Assembly (NCBI GenBank): GCA_021234155.1
Contig: JAJEKV010000474.1
Location: 1 to 64,000 of the forward strand
Source: Isoetes taiwanensis
Taxonomy: Eukaryota > Streptophyta > Lycopodiopsida > Isoetales > Isoetaceae
Direction: 5' to 3'
DNA: 64,000 nucleotides
The translations under genes and the position numbers were made by a program. The notes under the pieces are model-generated. The model had not been told where the DNA came from. It did no database searches and worked only from the letters and a program-made list of their open reading frames with translations. Of this stretch, positions 44,204 through 54,783 are shown in pieces; position 1 is the stretch's first letter; every line of letters starts with the position of its first letter.

Positions 44204-45170
44204 GTCGATTCGCGTAGCGAATCGGCATTCTTGCTCAAGACGAGCATGCATGCATTGCATGCGTCGCATGCATGCATCGCATGCGTTTTGGGCCGTTCAT
44301 CAGGTTGGGCGTTTGCTACTTATTGCAGAGTTCTTCATCGACGTTTCATCGGCGCTTCCTCTTCTCTCAGCAGTACCTTATTCTCTTTGATTTATTTCCA
44401 GGCAGGGGAGGGGCTTCTTCCTGCCTGGTTTGGCTAATTTGGCGTTGTTTTCCTCGCTGTCCTTTCCGGCCTTTAGCCTTCATCCCGCGGACCTTCGCCC
44501 TCGATCCTAGTTTGTTAAGGAAGTCCTTTGGTATTCGGGCGCTTTGTTGGTTTCATGCGAGTCGCAGTGCAAGAATGTCGACGATTCGGCGTGAGCGAAT
44601 CGGCATTCTTGCTCAAGGCGAGCATGCATGCATTGCATACATCGTCAGATGCATGCATCGATCGCGTTTTGGGCCGTTCATCAGGTTGGGCGTTTGCTAC
44701 TTATTGCAGAGTTCTTCATCGACGTTTCATCGGCGCTTCCTCTTCTCTCAGCAGTACCTTATTCTCTTTGAACCCACCCTCCCCCCCTTCTTTGTTTATT
44801 ATATTTTGTACAAGTTCTGTTTATCATATTTTTCCACCCGGTGGGTGATGCTTTTTTTCCACCCACTGGGTGATGCTATTCTTTGGTATGTTTCTCGTTT
44901 GTTGTTGGTGATGTGCAGGTACAGGTTGGCGAGCGCCATCCGTTTTGACTTCTCCATGCGCGGGTTTTTGGGAGCGATTCTATGCCTTACGTTTGTCTAA
45001 GCCCCTTGCCGAAGGCTTATCACTAGGGTTTTTCCTCGAAAACCCGAAAGGGCGGGGTTTTTTAATCCCGGTGATAAGCTTTCGGCAGGTACATCAGCCA
45101 CTCATCTATTAGCATTGTATTTGTTTTGGGGTCCAAATGATATAATTGGATTTTCCCTTTATTTTTCGTG
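44204..45170 (+). mobile_element. Rearranged LINE 3' region with duplicated flank
   Basis: Two direct copies of a ~185-bp block (44,204-44,390 and 44,577-44,772; GAATCGGCATTCTTGCTCAA through CAGCAGTACCTTATTCTC) and two copies of a 45-bp block (44,533-44,578 and 45,247-45,292; GGGCGCTTTGTTGGTTTC) surround sequence ending in a strong stem-loop at 45,003-45,090. That stem-loop pairs GCTTATCACTAGGG with CCCGGTGATAAGC and is followed by GGGGTCCAAATGATATAAT. It matches the 3' UTR of the minus-strand LINE at 37.9 kb. ATGCATGC-type palindromic strings lie at 44,245-44,285. No intact RT. Confidence 0.55.
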
Positions 45171-45615
45171 GGTAGTTCGCATGTGTGCGGCTATCCACTG
45201 TCCACCATTGTAGAAAATCTGCTGAGATGAATGAGAAGCCTATCTATCGGGCGCTTTGTTGGTTTCATGCGAGTCGCAGTGCAAGAATGTACAATTAAAA
45301 AAAAGCAAGAAACACTTTCATGCTTCAAAATGATCAAATGCGATAAATCTGCCATTCAGTAGATCCAACATTTCTTTCTATCGCATTAATCACAACAAGT
45401 ACAATTCAATTTGTACTACTTTGCCCTAATTTTCTATGCCTTCATTTTCTATAGCCTCTGGCGTGCCTTTTGCTAGCCCCCTCCGGTTTTTTTTTTTGTA
45501 GAAAGAAAATACACATTAGTATGTCTGAGAATAACCCATTAGACGTTATTTTACATTAGGCATTAGCTAACTTCTAACTACTAACTCCTAATACTACTGG
45601 GGAAGGATCCTGCCT

Positions 45616-46501
45616 TCAGTGGATAACGAGAAAAAGATGACGCCTTTTAAATATCGAACACAGTCATGGTCATGTTATACTGAGCATCTTAAATATTGAA
45701 GACGATAATGGTTAAACCACGGGGGATATCCGAGGTATATCTGGGCCCAGTCCAATTTTTTATGATTGACTCAATTATGATTTAACATGTACATCTCCCA
45801 TTTCTAGATTCATCCAATGTAGTATCCAACAACGACTTGGAAGATATTTTGTCGGGTGGTTGTTGCAACTTCAGAGAAAATGGGCCTCTATGAAAACGAT
45901 GCCACTTTTGGCATCAATGTTCAATGCATTTCCTAGCCTCTTTATATTTTTGAATCCATTTTGTCATACATTGCTCATTACTTACAATGTAATCCCTTAT
46001 TGCTGCCATCTCAATGTATGTCAATGTATGAGTTGTTCTCTTGTTATGTAGTCTACCTTCACTCTTATCTCATAAGGTGAGATAAGGAGAAATTGCAAAC
46101 CTACATTCTTGAGCAATCTGCAGCATGGCGAGAACTGACTAGCATAACTCTGCCTTGAAAGAATTGGAGTTGCTATATGCCTTGGCTACGTAGGTTATGA
46201 AGCCGGCAGATAGTCCAGCCAAGGGATCTTTTTTCATACTAGAGGACTTGAGAAGAAGAAACAAGTTGGAAAAATGTATTTGAATGCTCAGTTTGAAATG
46301 CAGGGATCATTTAAATGCATTGCAAAAGCAGTGGAACATTGCACCTCCTTTAAACATCATCTGACTATTTTAATAACTAGAAACGCAATTTGAAACGCGT
46401 ATCAAAGACGTAGTTGTAACGCATTACAAAATGTTGGATCACATTTCAATGGTTGCACTTTAAAACATGTTTCAACGTTTGATTTTATCGTTTTGTAATG
46501 C
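45616..46501. repeat. Duplicated DUF674 unit, copy C (fragment)
   Basis: Matches copy B from about 34,131 (GATAACGAGAAAAAG) to the region of copy D at 49,190 (GTTTGATTTTATCGTTTTG). The conserved 80-codon frame is interrupted here by a TGA. There is no DUF674 gene in this copy. Confidence 0.85.
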
Positions 46502-47170
46502 AGATCCCGAACCTGGCTTACATCGTGGCAATGGGACTGCAATGCCTCAAGGCCTGTTAGAAGGACAAGAGAGCTCAGTGGCTAGCCAGATGGATTGTGC
46601 AGGAGCATACATATGGAAACAAAAGCAGATCGCGACAGTCTGAGGCATTATCTTGACACTTGTTTCCTCAATAAGCTTTGGGATACTAGGGTCCTGGAAT
46701 AGGTCAAAATGGCACATTACAAGAAACACATAAATCCCATGTTGGAACAAAGCGCACACTAGAACGAAGCCCACAATACTACATGTGTTCACATCTGCCC
46801 ATGAAAAAGTGCAGGTTCATCGCCTCCACTCGCATAGGTGCCCACCATCTCTAAATTGAGACAGACAGATGGACAAGGGCATGGAAAGTACATCATGTTA
46901 TGCAACAACAAAAATGTTATGAGTTATAAACAAGGCAAAATCAACAGAACTGCTCATCGGGCAGCCATATGAACAAGTAATAGTGTTTAATAGCGTTAGT
47001 TAAGAGAAAGACATATGTCTTGAGCTTGATATGTATGTGTAAAAAGAATTTTCTTCACTAATTTTCAGTTGTCCAAGAGTAAAGAATATCAACATGGTAG
47101 GCCGCACAAACATAATCGTATAGTGTGGGGTGGGTGTGTGTGTGCCTGCGTGCGTGCGCATGTGTGTGTG
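46502..47170. other. Spacer between copies C and D
   Basis: An 81-codon minus-strand ORF at 46,792-46,547 is hydrophobic (VLVCALFQHGIYVFLVMCHF) and unrecognised. I see nothing else of note before the microsatellite. Confidence 0.35.
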
Positions 47171-47292
<122 letters not shown>

Positions 47293-47501
47293 GCATCTAA
47301 TCAATAGATTATAACATGATTGGAATTCATATTCAACTAAAAATGTTGCAGTTGTAGTTGTTTTTCTTGTTGTTGAATTTTCAAATGCACCATATTATCA
47401 TTTTTCTTGCTATTATCCTCTTTTACTCATTGATTTCAAAGAAAACCTCACTAGGTCCCCATATCTTGATTGAAATGCATATATGAACCCAAGCAACATA
47501 A

Positions 47502-49583
47502 TGCCATGGGTAAAATTAAAATTACTATGTGCACCACAATATTCAGTAATACTCAATGTATTATTCTAATTAAAATATAGATACAATACAACAAAATAAA
47601 TTAATTTTGTATTTCTGTGATGGTCCAGTAGTTGAATGTAAAACTGCCACACTAGAGGTCAAGGGTTCAAGATTAGCTATTGTGCTTGTGGATGAGTTGT
47701 ACTTAATGTTGCATGATCAATTTGATACTTTAGGGAACAGAGGGAGCTGTGATGGCTGCAATGTGAAGTCCTGATGCCATTTTCTTCATAACTTATTACC
47801 GAATGTCAGATTTAGGTGTTCTTTAGTGCGTTGAAATGCTGGGGATGTGAGCTTTACATTGGTATATTGTAGCTTATGGACCATGCTTTAATCGTCATCT
47901 GCGTAAACGCACCAAGCAACTGCAAAGGTATGCGACCGTGTTATGACATTATGTAGACGCCACAATATCAACAAGTTTGCAAACCCACTGCAAAGCGGTC
48001 GCATGCTGCCTACGTTCTGCATCCACAAAGTTATATAACGCAAAAGCCAGGAATTATACGTGGACGCACTCTTGAGCATTCGTGTCTGGATCATTTTTCG
48101 ACAATTTCTACCAGCCGTTTGTTTCTTTTCACGTATAAAACGCATGTTCTTGCAAAAAAAGGGAGGTTTCATATGTTTTGTACTTTTCTCATATTTTACG
48201 TATGCAAATTCGGTCCTATCCTTGAGCTGTGCTCGCTCCAAGATGATATACTACAAGAAAAATCTTTCAAAGGCTTAGATCCTTCAACACAGAGAGGAAG
48301 GTCCACGTTTACTATAAAGAAAAGTGGAAACATCGGAATTCATGTTATCTTAGCTCCAACCTTGATTCGGGGGATATCCTAGGTATATCCGGGCCCAGTC
48401 CAATTTTTAATGATTAATTCAACTATGAATTAACATGTACATGTCCCATTTCTAGATTCATCCAATGTACTATCCAACAACCACTTGGAAGATATTTTGT
48501 CGTGTAGTTGTTGTAACTTCAGAGAAAATGGGCCTCTATGAGAACGATGCCACTTTTGACACCGATGTTCAATGCATTCCCTAGCCTCTTTATATTTTTT
48601 AATCCATTTTGTCATACATTGCTCATTACTTACAACGTAATCCCTTATTGTTGCCATCTCAGTATATGTCAATGTATGAGTTGTTCTCTTGTTATATAAT
48701 CTACCTTCACACTCATCTCATAAGGTGAGATAAGGAGAATTTGCAAACCTACATTCTTGAGCAATCTGCAGCATGGGAGAACTGACTAGCATAACTCTGC
48801 CTTGAAAGAATTGGCGGTGCTATATGCCTTGGCTACGTAGGTCACAAAGCCTTCGTTTTCTTATGGAGGCAGATAGTCCAGCCAAGGGATCTTTTTCCGT
48901 ACTAGAGGACTTGAGAGAGAAGAAGGGAAGGTATTCTATAAGGGATCAAGCTGGAAAAATGTATTTGAATGCTCAGTTTGAAATGCATGGGTCATTTAAA
49001 TGCATTGCAAAAGCAATGGAACATTGCACCTCCTTTAAACATCGTCCGACTATTTTAATAACTAGAAACGCAATTTGAAACGTGTATCAAAGACATAGTT
49101 GTAACACATTACAAACTGTTGTATCACATTTCAAACGTTGCACTTTAAAACATGTTTTAAAGTTTGATTTTATTGTTTTATAATGCGTTTCCAACCCATA
49201 TGTGTTTCAAATTACAATTGTGCTTCAATTGGAATGTTTCAACACCTCTTTTATTTATGTAGTGGCATGCACGTTTCAAACCCATGTGTTTTTCAAATAC
49301 AAACCCATATGTGTTTCAAATTACAATTGCGTTTCAATTGGAACGTTTCGCGTTCGTTATGTAGTCCTAATGAGTCAAATTGTTGTCATCGGTTGTCCCT
49401 TTTATTTCTTCTTTTTGTTTGTTGCCATATGTTGAGTCAATTAGTTGTCATTGGTTGTCCTTTTTCTTTGTTTCCATTTTCTTTGATGGCAGATTGGTTG
49501 AAACTTGGGATTAGTCAATGTGGTCCAACAATTGTTATATTTGAAATATAAATCTGGAAGCCACCGCTATGCATTTTATAAAA
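47502..49583. repeat. Duplicated DUF674 unit, copy D (5' part, with empty hAT site)
   Basis: Begins AATGCCATGGGTAAAATT like copy A and contains GATGGTCCAGTAG at 47,619-47,631, the unoccupied form of the hAT target. It runs through the conserved ORF (48,430-48,672) and stops at TTTTATAAAA. There a 5.2-kb insertion begins; the unit resumes at 54,784. Confidence 0.9.
48430..48672 (-). CDS. Conserved 80-codon ORF of the duplicated unit (copy D), unknown
   Basis: Encodes MTYTEMATIRDYVVSNEQCM and ends ESRNGTCTC; differs from copy B at a handful of residues. See copies A and B. Function unknown. Confidence 0.4.
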   Translation of the reverse strand: MTYTEMATIRDYVVSNEQCMTKWIKKYKEARECIEHRCQKWHRSHRGPFSLKLQQLHDKISSKWLLDSTLDESRNGTCTC

Positions 49584-51087
49584 ACTAGTTATGGTGCCCG
49601 GCGTTGCCGGGCTTAGTAGCAATTTGAAGGGGTGCTTGTTTCATTGTTGGCAAGAATTGACAATGATTCATGGACATAGGATTCAATATATAGATTTTGT
49701 GTATGTGATATTTGACCTTAAACTTTGCTTATGTTCTGCTGGACCACATACAAATAGTCATAACCCAACATTGAACTTGAATGTAACATTGAGAGCATGT
49801 GATTTCTTGAATATGACCTATGTGCCAGTAAAACCAAACAACCAGATCCACTTTTGTGCTCCTCAACACATGCTTCTTATTTATGCATTTATCTATATAA
49901 TTGCTTCAAATAGTTGATCCTCGGTTTTTGCTAAGCATAATAATATAGGATCAAGACTCTTTGAAAGATATTCCCAAAATAGCAATAAAGAGGATGGTAA
50001 AACAAATTAAACATAATAGATAAGTATGAAGTATCCAGGTACCTTTTCTATGTACAGAATCAAACCAAAATATGAATAGAATAGAATAGAATAGAATAAA
50101 ATGGAATAGAATAGATTTTTTTTTTTTTTTGATATGTACGAATAGCTTCATTTCCAACCAGTGTTGTCAGACTCTTACAACAATGTCTTTGTGTTGGAAT
50201 TGGTATTTCTTGAGTCATTTTTCTCACCCTATGGTAGTCGATGGGCTTTTGTGCCTTTAGTAGTTATCCCGTCCAATGGCATATAGGTCACTTTTCTCAC
50301 TTCATGGTAGTCAATGGGCGTTGGACTGGCCAATGTCGAAAATGTGAGAATACCCACAATGAGAGAGTTTGGAACTCCAAGGATGCAGAATCATCAAGAA
50401 TAGCCTTGCCAAGATCGTGTAACTGGATTAATGAATGGGCATTGATCATTCTCCAAAAATAGCCTCATGATCTTATGCAATTCATGATGAATAGGGCTTT
50501 CATTAAGAACACTTAGATTATAATCATCTATATCCAATATTGAACAACTTTAAAACATTAAAATGGCATTTTTCGCTAGTGATCGATGAATGGATGAATC
50601 TGATTATATTTGGAGTTACACATTTGTTTATGCACAATACAACCAAAAGAAAAGGAATTCAATGGGGTGTCTTGGTCTTCGTAAAGATGTAATCGTATAA
50701 AGAGGTTATTAAGCAAGGAAAGTGTCAACATTGTCCACTATAACCGTATAAAGAGGTTATTTATTCAATTGTCATTGCCATAGAGACTTAACAGACAATG
50801 AATTGTGTTGTATCATGTCCCTTTTAGAAATTTCTATATAGAATGAAAAGTAAGCATGTTGGCTTTTTGTCACAGCAAATGAAGTAAGAGAGAGAGGAGC
50901 CATCATCCATCAATTTCTATAAGACAATTAAGTATAGCTGTTTTATCACAGGACCAGGCATCAATTTCTGCAAGACAATAAGCTGCGGGGCAGTAAGCTT
51001 AGTTGTCACAGGAACAACATTATGGACATATATCTCATGAACACACTATATGCTAAGTGAATGACATCGTGCTCAAAATTTTGGAAC

Positions 51088-51600
51088 TTTTTAAGTACCA
51101 TGAGTGTCCTTAGTCAACACTGATATGCATCATGATGGTGTAGAAAAAGTCTTCTACACAACAGATTGTGTCATAACAGTTTCATTTCATAAATTTGGAG
51201 ATTCTTTTCCAGGAACAAGAGATCTTCGAGTTGTTGGTCATGGAAAGGAAAATATTACTCTCTTGACATGTGCCATTGCACAATGGCATAGATGATAATA
51301 GCTACCAGCTATTGCTGAAGCCCATAATCTCCAAGCAGAAAGAACTGTTTCAACCAGGTGCAGTAATCCTACAATGTGGTCATTGACTTCAAAATGTGAC
51401 ATTTGTTCTGAAAGCAGTTGCACCTAATGGCATAGATGATAATAGCTACCAGCTATTGCTGAAGCCCATAATCTCCAAGCAGAAAGAACTGTTTCAACCA
51501 GGTGCAGTAATCCTACAATATGGTCATTGACTTCAAAATGTGACATTTGTTCTGAAAGCAGTTGCACCAGTTGCACCTGTATGCACCATTTGAGTATTGT
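51088..51600 (+). pseudogene. Class-I (RPD3-type) histone deacetylase gene fragment
   Basis: The translation reads [40 protein letters not shown], and after a frame change [20 protein letters not shown] and [12 protein letters not shown]. This corresponds to the conserved core of plant HDA6/HDA19-like enzymes. The usual HHGDGV has lost a Gly codon, and frameshifts and a stop follow LQCG. A 144-bp piece covering the GIDD...LQCG part is present twice in tandem. The N-terminal and C-terminal parts of the enzyme are not found nearby, so it cannot make a functional deacetylase. Confidence 0.85.
51281..51568. repeat. Tandem duplication of 144 bp inside the HDAC fragment
   Basis: 51,281-51,424 and 51,425-51,568 are almost identical (GGCATAGATGATAATAGCTA ... 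GAAAGCAGTTGCACC). The near-identity shows the duplication is recent compared with the decay of the gene. Confidence 0.95.
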
Positions 51601-51979
51601 TAGAAAGTTTGCTGAAGTTCAATATGTCATGTTTCCACAAACATCAAGAAATGTAGGTAATACAAAGCATATCTAAGTTATGAGATGGACACCAAGAAAC
51701 AAAACATGCAAGGGAAATAGTAAAAAGTGAAGTTTAGAATAGATTACCATATTTTTTAGTCTTTTCGTGGCAACATGCATTGCAGTAGCTCTTCTTACAA
51801 AAAAGGAAAACAATCGCCTTCCTAACAACATGCTATGCAAACAACTTTTGATTATTATGCCTGGGATCAAACTTCCTGTTTTCACAGACAAAACTTTCAA
51901 ATAATTTTGAAATTGCAAACCTTAAATCAAAATGTGTAAACATCATCATCATCTAGGGATCTGTCTTCACAAACTCATT

Positions 51980-52190
51980 GGACACCACTAAGAATGTGAA
52001 TTGAAGCGAAGAAAGCTTAAGGTTCAAGTTTGTAAGGGAACATGCTGGAGAAATCTGCAAAGAGACACATGCAGGATCTTTAGACACTCATCAATCTGGG
52101 CACCACTAAGAACATGAGTTTAAGCACAGAAAGCTTAAGGTCCGTTTGAAAGGAAACACACTGGAGAAATCTGCGAAGGGGCACATGCAA
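51980..52190. repeat. Diverged tandem duplication (~110-bp unit)
   Basis: Two units share CACCACTAAGAA, AGAAAGCTTAAGGT and CTGGAGAAATCTGC in the same order. Non-coding. Confidence 0.7.
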
Positions 52191-53110
52191 ACAATGAATA
52201 CAATTTTCATTCATTCAATAAGACGACCAGAGATTATCAGTTTGAATGTAACATTTTTGTAAAAGAGAAGGTCCTGGCAAACATGTTAACAACATATTGG
52301 AGCTTAAGTTGAAAAACATGAATTATGCGACCTTCACCAGTCCATCGTAGCTTTTAGTCAGGCCTGATAAATATGACGATGAAGATGAAATACGGCCTAT
52401 TCGGTTCATATGCCAGCTGAAGAAGAAAGGAGCTTAATCCTTGCCTCTTGTTACTCTTCTTCTTCATCCTTCAGATTCGCCTTTGCTCTATTGCCCGTAT
52501 GCATACCTAAAAGCAATAGGGAAGGTATTCTGCATTCTGCGCAAGATTTTGAAATGAGAATCATTGTTTTACATGGCTCTTGGGATAATATTCTAAACTC
52601 TGTTTAAGAAATGGCTGGAAACAGAATATGAGATTGAGAAGATCTCCATGCCTATAAGGAAAGTTGCAAGTAGAAACTGGAGAGAGTAGAATGTTAAGAA
52701 GAAAGCTTGTGTGTGTACACAGACCAATAGATCAAAGCAATGTCTACAAGTTTAATAGCCTCATAATTACTTGAAGTTGTTAGATCTAGAATAAAATATC
52801 GAAGGAAGTAAGCAATAAGAGACAAATAGCTCAAAGAAAAACACTGCACAAATATGTGAAATCTAAACATATGTATAGCCTTTGTGTGAGCATTCAATAA
52901 AAATACATTTAATAAATCATGTGGTCAGGTATGCAGCATACTATACCTACATATATTTGTCTCATCTAAAATTGATGGAGGCTTTCAAAGGGCATCAGTC
53001 CAAACCGCTGCATGTTCTGCAGCAAAGAAACAGGAAAGAATGAGACTAATATGTGCAGTCCTTGGCTTATCAAGGTCTGTTGAAGGTCCATAGGATTAGT
53101 CTAATAAATA

Positions 53111-53569
53111 GTGACCTTATGCGACTGGAATGAAACCGATCTCTCCACCTCAATCAGACAGTCCAGTACCTGTGCATTATTCAAACTACAAATCAGACCG
53201 AGATGGAAGCATGCGGAGGTAAGAGCTGCCAATACAACATCTGACAATATACTATATTTCAGGCATGCTGGCATAAGAACCAATTCTTTAAAGTTAGACT
53301 CTAGAGGAATATTTTCATTACCAGCTGAAAGGGAAATTTTGTACAATCATGTTACACCTACTTGCTGCCTAAAGATCATGCTTATACAGAAACATCTAGC
53401 AGCAATTGAAGAAGATAAGAACCGAGAATATATGGCAAAAATAGTTGCTCTGACTCCAGTTGAAGAACTGCGCCATGCTTCTTTTAGGTTAGACAGCCAT
53501 AGCGCATCCATGCTGTGGAGTTTTGTTGTCCATAAAAATCCTAATAGGTTAGGCCCATCGTCCAGCTAA
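53111..53569 (+). CDS. Unrecognised 152-codon ORF
   Basis: The longest open frame in the 5.2-kb insert (MTLCDWNETDLSTSIRQSST ... NPNRLGPSSS). It is hydrophilic with a central Lys/Glu-rich helix (LAAIEEDKNREYMAKIVALT). There is no family match that I know, and an overlapping antisense ORF exists. It could be a captured exon or chance. Confidence 0.25.
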   Translation: MTLCDWNETDLSTSIRQSSTCALFKLQIRPRWKHAEVRAANTTSDNILYFRHAGIRTNSLKLDSRGIFSLPAEREILYNHVTPTCCLKIMLIQKHLAAIEEDKNREYMAKIVALTPVEELRHASFRLDSHSASMLWSFVVHKNPNRLGPSSS

Positions 53570-54783
53570 CATGCTGCCATCTGCAATAACAATTATGAAC
53601 CCACAACAAATTCCAAAATTGAACACAATTGAAATCAAACAAAATATGATTCTGTATGCTATCTGTGAAACAGAAAAATTGAGAAAATAGTGCATGTCAT
53701 AACAGTTCCCTGCATTCTAATCTAAATAAAACATAGAAGCTTCTCTGCAAAAAATAATCGATGCAACAAACCTGGTTTAATCATGTGAAGGATCAACAAC
53801 ATTAATATAAACATGGTTTAAACATGCATATCCATATACTCATGTCCAGCCAAATATTTTGCCCGCCGCATGGTTTATAATGCTCACATCTAGAAGCCAG
53901 CCATAGCTTAGAACGAACAAAAGCTCTATTTTGCATATCCAACCAAGGACATTTCTACTGTGTGGTTTATATATGCTCACTAAAAGGTAGTCATAGCTTA
54001 CAACTAAAACCCTATTTTGCATATCCAAACCAAGGCCAATTCTACAGTCTAAGATTGATCAGAAAACGAAAATATATAGAAGGACTGGAATATTCCAAAA
54101 GCTAGATACCTTATCATAGCCAATGCCAAGCTCTTGTACATCATTAAGCTTTCAGTCCAAGTTAACCGACTCTAAGCAAATAAGAATCTAGATAGGGAAA
54201 TCAAGTGCAGAGAGCAAATAAGAATCTAGTAATGAGATCAATGCTGTGCTGAGGCAAGTCAAAGCAGAACAAAAGTTCGTGCTGTTTGAAGTAGAAATAG
54301 AACAAAGCAGAACAAAAACATCACGCTGTTTGAAGTAGAAATAGAAACAATTTAACCCAAGCAAGTCGTGCATTCATCCAAAGAATGGATTATTGGCATG
54401 CAGAGATATACAGATTCCTGCTTTCGCAAATTCGGATGAAACCAATTAACAAAAAGATGAGGGTAAAGCCCAACACTTACTTGTGGTATAACATGGCGTG
54501 GGAAGCGCCTGGCTTGCAAATCCGTCCTCTGAAGATATCTTTCATATGGATGCCGTCCAGATGCATGCAGGTTCTGCGTGGCATCGATCCGGTATGCCCT
54601 CCCGAGACGATAAGAATGGAAATCGAAAACCCAAAGTCCTAAAGAAAAGAGTTCTATGCTTTTTGGAAAATCGGAAATGTTTTACGGCTTCCAAAACTCT
54701 AAAAATCTTAAGAAATCAATCTAAAAAGAATTCCAAAAAAGTTTTTAGTCATACCAGAAAATTCCAAATTAAAAAGATTGATT

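Larger units (their letters stand above)
49584..54783. mobile_element. 5.2-kb insertion splitting copy D, carrying a histone deacetylase fragment
   Basis: Copies B and E read TTTTATAAAAATGCTATTATG without interruption. Here TTTTATAAAA is followed by ACTAGTTATGGTGCCCGGCG at 49,584, and ATGCTATTATGAAG resumes at 54,784. The insert starts with a motif also present at 6,189. It has no long inverted or direct terminal repeats and no target duplication I can see. The A|T junction would suit a Helitron, but the required TC...CTRR ends are not evident. Other content includes an (AATAG)n-T(14) LINE-like tail at 50,075-50,130 and a broken HDAC gene. Confidence 0.65.

Noticed and set aside
44084-45000. 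Overlapping plus-strand ORFs of 106-242 codons at 44.1-45.0 kb
   Set aside because: They run through duplicated 185-bp blocks and the LINE 3' UTR and encode the same strings twice (RSSGWAFATYCRVLHRRF). No known domain.
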